From: Phocaeicola_A sp964514145
GTDB taxonomy: Bacteria; Bacteroidota; Bacteroidia; Bacteroidales; Bacteroidaceae
NCBI GenBank assembly: GCA_964514145.1
Contig: CAZEPM010000034.1
Span: 1-17,596, forward strand
Reading direction: 5' to 3'
Length of the DNA stretch: 17,596 bases
Made by a program: the position numbers and the translations under genes. This document shows positions 6,207 through 14,777 of this stretch, piece after piece. Every line of letters begins with the position of its first letter. Position 1 is the stretch's first letter. The notes under the pieces are model-generated. The model was not told the DNA's origin, searched no databases, and saw nothing but the letters and a program-made list of their open reading frames with translations.

Positions 6207-8246
6207 ATGGAAAAAAAATTCAAACGTACAACCGTTACTTCGGCTTTGCCTTATGCCAATGGGCCGGTACACATTGGTCATTTGGCCGGCGTGTATGTTC
6301 CGGCTGATATTTATGTGCGTTATTTGCGGTTGAAAAAAGAAGATGTCTTGTTTATTGGTGGTTCCGACGAACATGGAGTGCCCATCACGATTCTTGCCCG
6401 CAAAGAGGGTGTCACGCCTCAAGATATCGTAGACCGCTATCATACCTTGATAAAAGAATCGTTCAAGAAGTTTGGCATTTCGTTCGATGTGTATTCGCGG
6501 ACAACTTCGAAGACGCACCACGAGCTGGCTTCTAATTTCTTCCGCACGCTTTACGACAAGGGCGAGTTCATCGAAAAAACGTCGCGACAGTATTACGACG
6601 AGGAAGCCCAGACGTTTCTGGCAGACCGTTACATCACGGGCGAATGCCCTCACTGCCATGCGCAAGGAGCTTATGGAGATCAGTGTGAGAAGTGCGGCAC
6701 TTCGCTCTCGCCGACGGAACTGATTAATCCCAAGAGCGCCATCAGTGGCGGCAAGCTGGTGATGAAGGAAACGAAGCATTGGTATCTTCCGCTCGACAAA
6801 CACGAGGCTTGGTTGCGGGAGTGGATTCTGAACGAACACAAGGAGTGGCGTCCCAATGTTTACGGACAGTGCAAGAGCTGGCTCGACATGGGGTTGCAGC
6901 CGCGTGCCGTGAGTCGCGACCTCGATTGGGGCATCCCGGTGCCGGTGGAAGGTGCTGAAGGAAAGGTGCTCTACGTGTGGTTCGATGCCCCGATAGGCTA
7001 CATCAGCAATACGAAAGAGCTGCTGCCCGATTCGTGGGAGAAATGGTGGAAAGATCCGGAAACCCGTCTCGTACACTTCATCGGCAAGGACAACATCGTG
7101 TTCCATTGCATTGTTTTTCCGGCTATGCTCAAGGCTGAAGGCAGCTACATCTTGCCCGACAATGTGCCGGCAAACGAGTTTCTTAATCTGGAAGGTGAGA
7201 AGATTTCGACGTCGCACAATTGGGCTGTCTGGTTGCATGAATATTTGCAGGATTTTCCGGGCAAGCAAGACGTGTTGCGCTATGTGCTTACCGCCAATGC
7301 TCCGGAAACGAAGGACAACGATTTTACATGGAAAGATTTTCAGGCACGCAACAACAATGAATTGGTGGCCGTGTATGGCAACTTCGTCAACCGTGCCTTG
7401 GTGCTGACGCAGAAGTATTTCGACGGATGTGTACCTGCGTGTGGCGAACTGACCGACTACGACCGCGAAACGCTACACGAGTTTGCCAACGTGAAAGAAC
7501 AGGTAGAGAAACTGCTGGATGTATTTAAATTCCGTGACGCCCAAAAGGAAGCCATGAATCTGGCACGCATCGGCAACAAATATTTGGCCGACACCGAGCC
7601 GTGGAAAGTGGCTAAGACCGATATGCCTCGCGTGGCTACGGTGTTGCATATCGCCCTTCAGTTGGTAGCCAATCTGTCGATTGCTTTTGAACCGTTTTTA
7701 CCTTTCAGCTCAGAAAAACTTCGCCACATGCTGAATATGGAGAACTTCGATTGGAATCAGCTGGGACATACCGACCTATTGGCTGCTGGCCATCAGTTGA
7801 ATTCTGCCGAACTGCTTTTTGAGAAGATCGAAGACAGTGTTATCGAGGCACAGATGAAAAAGCTGGATAACATCAAGAAGGCTAATGAGGCAGCCAACTA
7901 TAAGGCCAAACCGATTCGGGACGAGATAGCTTTCGACGATTTCCTGAAGCTGGATATCCGCGTAGGCACGGTGCTGGAATGCCGGAAGGTGCCAAAAGCC
8001 GACAAACTGTTGCAGTTTACGATTGCTGACGGACTGAAAAACCGGACGATTGTTTCCGGCATCGCACACTATTATCAACCCGAAGAACTGGTCGGCAAGC
8101 AAGTTTGTTTCATTGCCAATCTGCCGCCTCGCAAACTGAAGGGAATTGTGTCTGAGGGCATGATTCTTTCTGCGGAAAATTACGACGGCAGTCTGTCTGT
8201 GGTAACTACGATGCGCGAAGTGAAAGCGGGTAGCGAAGTGAAGTGA
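6207..8246 (+). CDS. metG: Methionyl-tRNA synthetase
   Basis: The 679-residue enzyme charges tRNA-Met with methionine. It is a class I synthetase: the HIGH motif is at residues 22-25 (GPVHIGHLAGV) and the KMSKS-equivalent is KISTS at 332-336, which still carries the first lysine. A zinc knuckle is formed by Cys147, Cys150, Cys160 and Cys163 in the connective insert (CPHC...CEKC). The helical anticodon-binding domain follows. The last ~104 residues (576-679, from FDDFLKLDIRVGTV to the end) are the OB-fold tRNA-binding domain of the EMAP/Trbp111 type, which aids dimerisation and tRNA binding. Length and layout match the long bacterial MetG form. It has its own -7 element, and the DUF3783 gene begins one base after its stop, so the two are likely co-transcribed. 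The long open frame on the opposite strand (7268-6186) is a shadow. Confidence 0.98.
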   Translation: MEKKFKRTTVTSALPYANGPVHIGHLAGVYVPADIYVRYLRLKKEDVLFIGGSDEHGVPITILARKEGVTPQDIVDRYHTLIKESFKKFGISFDVYSRTTSKTHHELASNFFRTLYDKGEFIEKTSRQYYDEEAQTFLADRYITGECPHCHAQGAYGDQCEKCGTSLSPTELINPKSAISGGKLVMKETKHWYLPLDKHEAWLREWILNEHKEWRPNVYGQCKSWLDMGLQPRAVSRDLDWGIPVPVEGAEGKVLYVWFDAPIGYISNTKELLPDSWEKWWKDPETRLVHFIGKDNIVFHCIVFPAMLKAEGSYILPDNVPANEFLNLEGEKISTSHNWAVWLHEYLQDFPGKQDVLRYVLTANAPETKDNDFTWKDFQARNNNELVAVYGNFVNRALVLTQKYFDGCVPACGELTDYDRETLHEFANVKEQVEKLLDVFKFRDAQKEAMNLARIGNKYLADTEPWKVAKTDMPRVATVLHIALQLVANLSIAFEPFLPFSSEKLRHMLNMENFDWNQLGHTDLLAAGHQLNSAELLFEKIEDSVIEAQMKKLDNIKKANEAANYKAKPIRDEIAFDDFLKLDIRVGTVLECRKVPKADKLLQFTIADGLKNRTIVSGIAHYYQPEELVGKQVCFIANLPPRKLKGIVSEGMILSAENYDGSLSVVTTMREVKAGSEVK

Positions 8247-8247
8247 A

Positions 8248-8628
8248 ATGAGAACAAGAACAATCTTACTTTATAATCTCGTGAATGCGAAAGGGATGCA
8301 GATACGTCAGTTGGCGGCTTCCCAACAAATTGTCTGTCGCGATGTGACGACTGACGAGTATGGCGAGACGCTTGGTGCACTATGCGGATTTCCGGACTAC
8401 CCCAAACGTTACATCGCTCCTTCGGCGGTGACCTTTAGCGAGGAAATGATGGTATTTGGCGGATTCGAACAGGTGGAAATCTATCAGTTTCTGAGTGCAT
8501 ACAAGGCTGCGAAGATTGATCCGGTCTGGCTTAAGGCATCGCTGACAAAACACAATGTGCAATGGAACTCGTTGCAGTTGTATGACGAGCTTAGCAAGGA
8601 ACATCGCCAGATAAATTCAACCTCGTAA
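8248..8628 (+). CDS. DUF3783 domain-containing protein
   Basis: This 126-residue cytoplasmic protein has no signal peptide or membrane segment. Its second half (EEMMVFGGFEQVEIYQFLSAYKAAKIDPVWLKASLTKHNVQWNSLQLYDELSKEHR) fits the DUF3783 family, whose function is unknown; the family typically has this pattern of a hydrophobic strand, a helix, a KA.LT..N..W segment and a terminal EL..EH. The first half is less conserved and starts MRTRTILLYNLVN. The ATG lies one base after the metG stop and the gene ends 24 bases before the flippase, so it bridges the synthetase and the glycan cluster. Nothing visible ties it to either job. Confidence 0.75.
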   Translation: MRTRTILLYNLVNAKGMQIRQLAASQQIVCRDVTTDEYGETLGALCGFPDYPKRYIAPSAVTFSEEMMVFGGFEQVEIYQFLSAYKAAKIDPVWLKASLTKHNVQWNSLQLYDELSKEHRQINSTS

Positions 8629-8652
8629 CACGCGGTAACCAAAAACAGGCTG

Positions 8653-10098
8653 ATGGTAGAACAGACATTGAAAGAAAAAACGGCTAAAGGATTGTTCTGG
8701 GGAGGATTGGGTAGCGGCATGCAACAGTTGCTCAATCTTTTCTTTGGTATCTTCTTGGCACGCATTCTTTCACCGACCGATTACGGTCTGGTCGGCATGT
8801 TGGGTATCTTTTTTGCCATAGCCAGCACCATACAGGAAAGCGGATTCAGCGCCGCACTGACCAACAAGCACGATGCCATGCACAAGGATTACAATGCCGT
8901 GTTTTGGTTTAGCACACTGACCGGCATCGGGATGTATCTGATTCTGTTTTTTTGTGCGCCGCTCATCGCTGCGTACTTCAATGAGCCTCGACTGACGTCG
9001 CTGGCTCGTTTCTTGTTCTTGGGATTTCTGATAGCAAGTTCCGGCATTGCCCATAATGCTATCTTATTTAAACATTTGCGTGTAAAGGAAAAGGCAAAGA
9101 TGGAGATTACGGCGGTTATCCTTTCGGGCACGTGCGGACTGATTATGGCGTTTCATGGCATGGGATATTGGGGCATCGCCACGCAGAGTATTGTCTACAT
9201 TGCGTCGGTGACCTCTTTGCGGTGGTATTATTCCCCGTGGCGTCCCAGCCTGCCAATTGACTTCCGTCCGCTAGCAACGATGTTACCCTTTAGCTTCAAG
9301 TTGTTTCTGACCAATATTGTCAATCAGATAAACAGTAACATCTATTCAGCTATACTCGGAAAATATTATACGCCTGCAGCCGTTGGCTTCTATACGCAAG
9401 GTTACAAGTGGACAATGATGGGGCAACAGACCATCAGCGGCATGATTAATAGCATTGCCCAGCCAGTTTTTGCCCAGATTGGGTTGGAGCGCGAACGGCA
9501 GATACGTGTGTTTCGGAAACTGCTCCGTTTCACGAGCTTTATTTCCTTTCCCGCATTGTTCGGGTTGGCATTGGTAGGCAAGGAGTTCATTTACGTCACC
9601 ATTGGAGAAAAGTGGTTGCCGGCAGTGCCGATTATGCAACTGCTGTGCGTCTTCGGAGCAATATGGCCGATTCTGAATCTCTATTTCCAATTGGCTATCA
9701 GTTTAGGGCGTTCAGGTATCTATTTCTGGAGCAATCTGTGCTTCGGATTGTTTCAAATAGGCGTAGCTTTCTACATGTATCGCTTCGGCATTTTGTGGAT
9801 GGTTGCGGCATACGTGGGTGGCTACGTGCTGTTACTGATTGTCTGGCAGCTGATTATAAAGAAGTTGATAGGCTTGCGCAACCGGGATGTGCTGAAAGAC
9901 ATGCTGCCCTATCTGGCTTGTACGGCATTTGTGTTAGGAGTAACCTACCTGTTGACTCTTCCTGTTCAGTCGGTCTATTTGCTTCTTCCGGCAAAGATTT
10001 TTTCGGCTGTGATTCTCTACGCGGTGGTGATGAAATTGGGTAAATCCGTTATTTTTGCCGAATGTTTGTCGTTCTTCCTACGTAAGATAAAAAAATAA
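8653..10098 (+). CDS. Wzx/WzxC-like polysaccharide flippase (MOP superfamily)
   Basis: The 481-residue product is almost entirely membrane segments, with some 12-14 predicted by eye. It belongs to the polysaccharide exporter branch of the MOP superfamily. Typical early features are KGLFWGGLGSGMQQLLNLFFGIFLARILSPTDYGLVGML and QESGFSAAL. The middle has FKLFLTNIVNQINSNIYSAILGKYYTPAAVGFYTQGYKW, the hallmark of the WzxC-like subgroup. It should flip undecaprenyl-linked oligosaccharide across the inner membrane. It is the first clear gene of the surface-glycan cluster and lies seven bases before the GT2 gene, with 24 bases to DUF3783 upstream. No polymerase or ligase is visible in the window, so it may serve a lipo-oligosaccharide or capsule pathway with genes elsewhere. 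The carried glycan is unknown. Confidence 0.92.
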   Translation: MVEQTLKEKTAKGLFWGGLGSGMQQLLNLFFGIFLARILSPTDYGLVGMLGIFFAIASTIQESGFSAALTNKHDAMHKDYNAVFWFSTLTGIGMYLILFFCAPLIAAYFNEPRLTSLARFLFLGFLIASSGIAHNAILFKHLRVKEKAKMEITAVILSGTCGLIMAFHGMGYWGIATQSIVYIASVTSLRWYYSPWRPSLPIDFRPLATMLPFSFKLFLTNIVNQINSNIYSAILGKYYTPAAVGFYTQGYKWTMMGQQTISGMINSIAQPVFAQIGLERERQIRVFRKLLRFTSFISFPALFGLALVGKEFIYVTIGEKWLPAVPIMQLLCVFGAIWPILNLYFQLAISLGRSGIYFWSNLCFGLFQIGVAFYMYRFGILWMVAAYVGGYVLLLIVWQLIIKKLIGLRNRDVLKDMLPYLACTAFVLGVTYLLTLPVQSVYLLLPAKIFSAVILYAVVMKLGKSVIFAECLSFFLRKIKK

Positions 10099-10105
10099 TC
10101 CGAAG

Positions 10106-11050
10106 ATGAAAACTCCTGCAATATCTGTGGTGATCTGTACGCGAAATGGCAGTAAATACCTCCGTGAACAACTGGATTCCATTGTGAAACAAAGCCTCCC
10201 ACCGGACGAAATTATTGTGCAGGACGATGCTTCTACTGACGATACGCTGCAGATACTGGCTGCCTACAAGGAAACGCTTCCGCTTGTGGTCTATCAGAAC
10301 CCCACGTGTCTGGGCTATAATCGGAACTTCATGTCGGCACTGTTGAAAGCGAACGGTGAATACATCCTGATTTCCGACCAAGACGATATTTGGGCAGAAA
10401 ACAAAATAGAGAAACTGGTTAAGAACATTGGCAACCATTCACTGATTTTCCACAATTCCGTGTTGTTTCGGGATTCCGACACGATCTTGGGATTGCGCTA
10501 TGCCGTACCACCCGTCACACATCCCGCTTACATCACGATAAAACCCTATATACCGGGGCATCAGATACTGTTTAAACGAGAAGCATTGCCCTATCTGAAA
10601 AAAATGTCGGTTTACGAATGCCCTTACGACTATGTGCTGAGTACGATTTGTGCGAACCTGAACGGCGTGGCCTATCTTCACGAAAATCTAGTGTATTGGC
10701 GTCGGCATTCGCAGGCCGTAACACTGGTTCCGGTAATCCATCCCAACAGATTGCTCGGTTATCTCAGATCGTTGGCCGCTTTAGCGTATACCTCCAAGCG
10801 GCGAATCACCCGACGCTATTTCCGGTTGCTGACCCAATTCCCATTACACGATCCTGTCGCCCGACGTCTGGTCAAGCTGATGGGGCATCGTCACTGGCTG
10901 CTGACTGTATGGCAGGCCTGTTTCCTTTGTTTGTGCCAACATAGGGCTTTCTATGCAGATAGCTCATCTGCTCCCATGCGTTTGCGCAGTTTTTTCCTGC
11001 CTTTGGTGTTTGTGCGCGATTATGCTAACTTTATCCTCCGAACCCCTTAG
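10106..11050 (+). CDS. Glycosyltransferase family 2 protein
   Basis: This 314-residue protein is a GT-A enzyme. It begins ISVVICTRNGSKYLREQLDSIVKQS, followed by the nucleotide-binding IIVQDDASTDDT (residues 37-47) and the metal-binding region ISDQDDIW (Asp91, Asp93, Asp94). The HENLVYWRRHSQAVTL segment matches the family's acceptor-side end, a pattern seen in rhamnosyl- and related transferases. The C-terminal ~80 residues are basic and partly hydrophobic and may dock on the membrane. It starts seven bases after the flippase stop, so the two are co-transcribed. It should add one sugar from a nucleotide donor at the cytoplasmic face; donor and linkage cannot be read from sequence. A 96-base gap follows. 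Confidence 0.9.
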   Translation: MKTPAISVVICTRNGSKYLREQLDSIVKQSLPPDEIIVQDDASTDDTLQILAAYKETLPLVVYQNPTCLGYNRNFMSALLKANGEYILISDQDDIWAENKIEKLVKNIGNHSLIFHNSVLFRDSDTILGLRYAVPPVTHPAYITIKPYIPGHQILFKREALPYLKKMSVYECPYDYVLSTICANLNGVAYLHENLVYWRRHSQAVTLVPVIHPNRLLGYLRSLAALAYTSKRRITRRYFRLLTQFPLHDPVARRLVKLMGHRHWLLTVWQACFLCLCQHRAFYADSSSAPMRLRSFFLPLVFVRDYANFILRTP

Positions 11051-11146
11051 TCGAAAAGAAAGAATGTTTATGAGAACAGAAGTATTTATCTTTAAGGGCA
11101 TGAATCCCCTACGAATTTTGAACTAAAATTATTTAACCGGATTGTC

Positions 11147-12304
11147 ATGGAACAGAAATCACCATCACCGATAACGAAAAGTTTGGCTTTTGTAGGAGAT
11201 ATCTTCATTCCTGAAAAAGTAAAATCAGTAGTCCTGTCGGCCGAACTGACCGAACTGCTGTCATCGTGCGAGGTGCGGTCGTGCAATCTGGAGGCTCCGT
11301 TGCAAGGCTATGGCTCGCAACAACCGAAAGTCGGCCCTCACCTGTGCCAGTCTGTTGAAGCTCCGGCCATGATAGAGCGTATGGGATTCAATCTGATAAA
11401 TACGGCAAACAATCATATTTTCGACTATGGCGATCAGGCGCTGAAGCAGACACTGAACGCCTTCCACTGCCCCACGGTGGGAGCGGGTATGGCTTTCAAT
11501 GAAATCTATCGACCATACATCGACACCGAGTCGTCGCCCAGAATCGCTTACCTTTCGTTTGGTGAAGCTGAGTTCGGCGCCTGCGTGGGAAACGAAAACG
11601 GCTTTGCATGGGTGAATCATCCGTATGTCAATCACCTGATTCAACAGACAAAAACACAGTGCGACGTCCTGATTGTGCAGGTGCATGCCGGCGTCGAACG
11701 CATCGAGTTGCCCTTACCTGAATGGCGTGTGCGCTATCGAGAGCTGATAGACTGGGGAGCCGATGCGGTAATTGCCAGCCATCCGCACGTTCCGCAGGGG
11801 TGGGAGGTTTATAAGGACAAACCGATTTGTTACAGCTTAGGCGACTTCTTCTTTGTCTATCCCGATGCGCATCTGCCTGTCCGCAATAGAGGATTGGTAG
11901 TGAAACTAAATATCCACAGCGATTTATCCTTGAGTTTCCAATGTTTTCTTACCGAGCAACGGGACTACACGGTGGGCCTTGCCGACTCTCAGGAGGGAAC
12001 CGACTGTCTGATGCATTTGTGCGACATCCTGCGTGAACCCACATACACACGCAGCATCAACCGGATTGCCCTGACGTTGTGGGATCAGTATTACCGAAGT
12101 TACTACGAGAAGGCCGTCAACGGTGTACCCCGTTTTCGCATTGTCGCCCTGCTGAAGTTTTTCAAACGCCTGCTCTGTGGGCAAGGACTGAATCTGCTCC
12201 TGCTGATCCACAACAATCGAATCGAGAGCCATCTGTGGATTGTCCGGAGGGCATTGAGCCAGCTTTACCCAAAAGAACGACACAGTGACGACAACCGTTT
12301 ATAA
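11147..12304 (+). CDS. CapA family protein (PGA_cap metallophosphatase-like)
   Basis: The 385-residue protein has the CapA/PgsA fold, related to calcineurin-like phosphatases. Visible metal-site motifs are FVGDIF (Asp18), CNLEAPL (Asn47, Glu49), NTANNHIFDYG (Asn88, Asn89, His90, Asp93), VQVHAG and ASHPHVPQGWE, then the family's YSLGDFFF near residue 230. In Bacillus such proteins take part in poly-gamma-glutamate export and are membrane anchored. Here no signal peptide or N-terminal anchor is seen, so a cytoplasmic location is likely; a basic, hydrophobic C-terminal stretch (around FKRLLCGQGLNLLLLIHNN) could touch the membrane. Its stop lies 20 bases inside the asparagine-synthetase-like gene, so the two are translationally coupled. 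A 96-base gap upstream holds only a weak promoter-like TATCTTTA (11087-11094). The true substrate is unknown. Confidence 0.88.
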   Translation: MEQKSPSPITKSLAFVGDIFIPEKVKSVVLSAELTELLSSCEVRSCNLEAPLQGYGSQQPKVGPHLCQSVEAPAMIERMGFNLINTANNHIFDYGDQALKQTLNAFHCPTVGAGMAFNEIYRPYIDTESSPRIAYLSFGEAEFGACVGNENGFAWVNHPYVNHLIQQTKTQCDVLIVQVHAGVERIELPLPEWRVRYRELIDWGADAVIASHPHVPQGWEVYKDKPICYSLGDFFFVYPDAHLPVRNRGLVVKLNIHSDLSLSFQCFLTEQRDYTVGLADSQEGTDCLMHLCDILREPTYTRSINRIALTLWDQYYRSYYEKAVNGVPRFRIVALLKFFKRLLCGQGLNLLLLIHNNRIESHLWIVRRALSQLYPKERHSDDNRL

Positions 12305-13652
12305 AACCGATTGGTTGGCCTCGCGTCCGGTGTTCTACAACGAACAGACTTTGCAGGTGAGTCATTGCATCAACGATGTGATAGACTGGGCGCATCTGAC
12401 TTTTCATCCGGAAGGTCTGTATCATTATCTTCGCTTTGGCTATTCGGTGTTTGGGCAGACGCCCCTCATGCATGTCAAGTTTCTTCCACCCTGTACCGAA
12501 CTGGCCGTGGTCAACGGCCGGATCAGCCTTGTTCAGCATCCTGACGAGGCCTTGTCAGCGCTCAGTCAGTGCGTCTATACGGAGCAGACACTCATCGAGT
12601 TGCTTCGGAACGAGATTGACCGTTGGGAACGGACAGCCGACACCATTGTCATACCGACCAGTGGCGGCTACGATTCGCGTCTGCTCAATGCGCTGGTGAA
12701 CGATAAGTCCAAGATTCACGCCTTCAGCTATGGAGCGTCGGTCAACCATCCGGAAGCACAGAAAGCGCGCTTGCTTTGCGAAAAGCTGCATATCGACTGG
12801 CAATATGTCGGCTTGGGACAGTTTCACCGCTATCTCGACGATTGGGATGCCCTGTTCGGGATCTCTACCCACGCGCACGGCATGTATCAAATGGAGTTTT
12901 ACCATCAGATTGCGCAGTTGGGACTGGAAGGTTCGACGGTTTTGTCCGGCATTGTCGGCGACTTGTGGGCGGGGAGTATCGAAGTGCCTCCGATTCGTTC
13001 GGCCGCTGATTTGGATTTGCTCGGATACACCCACAACCTGACGGCCGATTGCAGCCAGCTTTTGTTGAAACACGACAATGAGCTAGCCGAGACCTACTAT
13101 GCCACACATCGGGATTTGCTTGAAGATCCTCGTGGACGAATCTTGCAAACCATTCGGATGAAGATGATGCTGTTGCGTTATCTGATGGAGGTTCCGCGTG
13201 CGTTGGGCTTCCGTCCGTGCTCGCCTTTCCTTCATCTGGAGCCTGCATTGGGCATGCTCAATTTGCCGCCCGAGCGCCGGAAGCATCGACGTTGGCAGCA
13301 AGAACTTTTTGCATGGATGGGACTCGATCTGGAGCGTATGCCTGTGCACGGCTCGCGCAAGGGACACATCGTGTTGAACGGAATGCGTCAAATGCCATTG
13401 AAGCCGTTGCGCACCGATTTGTTTCGGGAACTGATTCGTCCGGCATACATCGACTGGATTAATCAGACATTGGCCAATTCGAGCCGCATCAGTTATTGGT
13501 ACGACGACTGGATGTTTACGCCCTATCTGAAAGAAATCTTGCGGAAGCTGGGTTGCCGGCACCGGCGAATCGAAGCCTACTTTGCTTATCTGACGTTGAA
13601 ACCCATTGAGAATCTGTTAATCAAACGCGAAACCTTATCAAGAAACCCATAG
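12285..13652 (+). CDS. Asparagine-synthetase-like protein lacking the catalytic glutaminase half
   Basis: The 455-residue protein has the ATP-pyrophosphatase P-loop IPTSGGYDSR (Ser126-Arg132) and the downstream SGIVGDLWAGS motif of the asparagine synthetase synthetase domain. The first ~85 residues resemble only the end of the Ntn glutaminase domain (LYHYLRFGYSVFGQTPLMHVKFLPPCTELAVVNG). There is no N-terminal Met-Cys, so it cannot release ammonia from glutamine by the usual nucleophile. Such truncated forms in other systems activate a carboxyl group by adenylation and join an amine. The start is GTG at 12285, overlapping the CapA gene by 20 bases; the glycosyltransferase gene begins six bases after its stop. 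The neighbours suggest that it amidates or acylates a surface sugar, or makes a precursor for that. A true asparagine synthetase is unlikely. Confidence 0.85.
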   Translation: MTTTVYKTDWLASRPVFYNEQTLQVSHCINDVIDWAHLTFHPEGLYHYLRFGYSVFGQTPLMHVKFLPPCTELAVVNGRISLVQHPDEALSALSQCVYTEQTLIELLRNEIDRWERTADTIVIPTSGGYDSRLLNALVNDKSKIHAFSYGASVNHPEAQKARLLCEKLHIDWQYVGLGQFHRYLDDWDALFGISTHAHGMYQMEFYHQIAQLGLEGSTVLSGIVGDLWAGSIEVPPIRSAADLDLLGYTHNLTADCSQLLLKHDNELAETYYATHRDLLEDPRGRILQTIRMKMMLLRYLMEVPRALGFRPCSPFLHLEPALGMLNLPPERRKHRRWQQELFAWMGLDLERMPVHGSRKGHIVLNGMRQMPLKPLRTDLFRELIRPAYIDWINQTLANSSRISYWYDDWMFTPYLKEILRKLGCRHRRIEAYFAYLTLKPIENLLIKRETLSRNP

Positions 13653-13658
13653 AATCCT

Positions 13659-14777
13659 ATGTGTATGAATCCTCTTAGAATAGCGCTTGTCAAGCAAGAA
13701 GTCTACCAAGACTTGTATGTCTGTCCGCCGACCGAGAAAGATGCCGGAGCGATTTTGTTTTCGTCGCAAGGACGGGTAGGCCCTATCGGATTGATGGCCG
13801 AACTGGGTGCGGACTTCTACATTGTGAAAGAAGAGCCACAAAGCGAAACACAAATCTATCGGAAAGTGGTGCCCCATCTTGGCAAATACCTTTATCTGCT
13901 CAAAACCAAAACGCTCGACCAGATTCCCGGGCAGGAATTCAAGCAGCCGGGCAGCCCGCATGCCAACGGAGAGTTTGCCGTAGATTGCCACACGGTAGAC
14001 TGGGGAGCATACGACGTGGTAATCTCCATCAACATCAGTCTGCCCACGCAGTTGGTGCGGAAATATCCCGGAACCCTTTTTGCCTATATGATTGGCGAAG
14101 CCAACATGGCTACCCGCCGCGCACATTTCGGCTACGATGTTACACTCAATCAGATGGCACGTGGCTACGTGGCTGACCGCTGCGGAGAGGTGGATTTCCC
14201 CTACACGTTTCTCAAAGGTGACACGCTGGAGCGCATCATGCGGCAGGCGCTGAAACGTCCGTCGCATGAGCGGGGTGTGTTTATGGAGATAAACAGCACG
14301 ACCGAGAGGCCGGTCACCAAGGTTCCTGCCCATTTTCTGCCGTTACAGGAAGCCGGCCAGCCGGTGTTTTTGCATCGTCAGCGCATTTCCGAAAATCTGC
14401 AAACCATTTACGATGCCAAATATTTTGTAAAGATGGGTGGGCGGAAAATTCGCGGCAATTCGGTGGCTGAGGCTATCTCTCTGGGTACATTGGCCATCAT
14501 GGACAGGCGCGAAATAATTCACAAGGAGCTGATTAATCCGGAGTGTGATGTCCGTAGCATGGATGAAGCGATTGCTCTGATCAACCGTCTGGAAGCATAT
14601 CCCGACGAATATCAACGTTTGCTCACTGTGCAACGGCAGACGCTGACACGCCTGTTTTTCGACTTACCACTGCAATCGCTGACAGCTTGTCTGCACGACA
14701 AACGGCGCCGTGGCGTTCCGGCTCCTTATAATTTCCTTACCCGATGGCTCGATCGGCTGATTTTTGTGTTTCCCTGA
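13659..14777 (+). CDS. Divergent GT-B-like glycosyltransferase
   Basis: I do not recognise a named family with certainty. The 372-residue protein has the look of a two-domain GT-B transferase: an N-terminal half with YDVVISINISLPTQLVRKYPGTLFAYMIGE, and a C-terminal half with KYFVKMGGRKIRGNSVAEAISLGTLAIMDRREI, where the ...VAEAISLGT... stretch matches the donor-binding loop around the conserved glutamate in GT1/GT4 enzymes. The segment DEAIALINRLEAYPDEYQRLL is also typical of the tail of these enzymes. No signal peptide or membrane helix is seen, although the end (FLTRWLDRLIFVFP) is hydrophobic. It lies six bases after the asparagine-synthetase-like gene and closes the CapA-centred unit. The start could be the ATG at 13659 or the one at 13665. 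The gene end faces the yifB end, 45 bases away. Confidence 0.72.
   Translation: MCMNPLRIALVKQEVYQDLYVCPPTEKDAGAILFSSQGRVGPIGLMAELGADFYIVKEEPQSETQIYRKVVPHLGKYLYLLKTKTLDQIPGQEFKQPGSPHANGEFAVDCHTVDWGAYDVVISINISLPTQLVRKYPGTLFAYMIGEANMATRRAHFGYDVTLNQMARGYVADRCGEVDFPYTFLKGDTLERIMRQALKRPSHERGVFMEINSTTERPVTKVPAHFLPLQEAGQPVFLHRQRISENLQTIYDAKYFVKMGGRKIRGNSVAEAISLGTLAIMDRREIIHKELINPECDVRSMDEAIALINRLEAYPDEYQRLLTVQRQTLTRLFFDLPLQSLTACLHDKRRRGVPAPYNFLTRWLDRLIFVFP

Noticed and set aside
6210..6218. A run of eight A directly after the metG start codon, considered as a slippage switch.
   Set aside because: A-rich codons after the start are common in this phylum, and frameshift switching of an essential synthetase gene is implausible.
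6077..6307. A 76-codon plus-strand frame running from the intergenic stretch into metG.
   Set aside because: It overlaps the metG start in another frame, spans the putative metG promoter, and has no recognisable domain.
6186..7268. A 360-codon open frame on the minus strand inside metG.
   Set aside because: It lies antisense to the conserved catalytic part of metG, shows no recognisable motif, and is best explained as a shadow of the metG codon pattern.
13638..14333. A 231-codon minus-strand open frame opposite the last glycosyltransferase gene.
   Set aside because: The plus strand keeps a full-length frame that is coupled to its neighbour; the minus frame has no recognisable domain.
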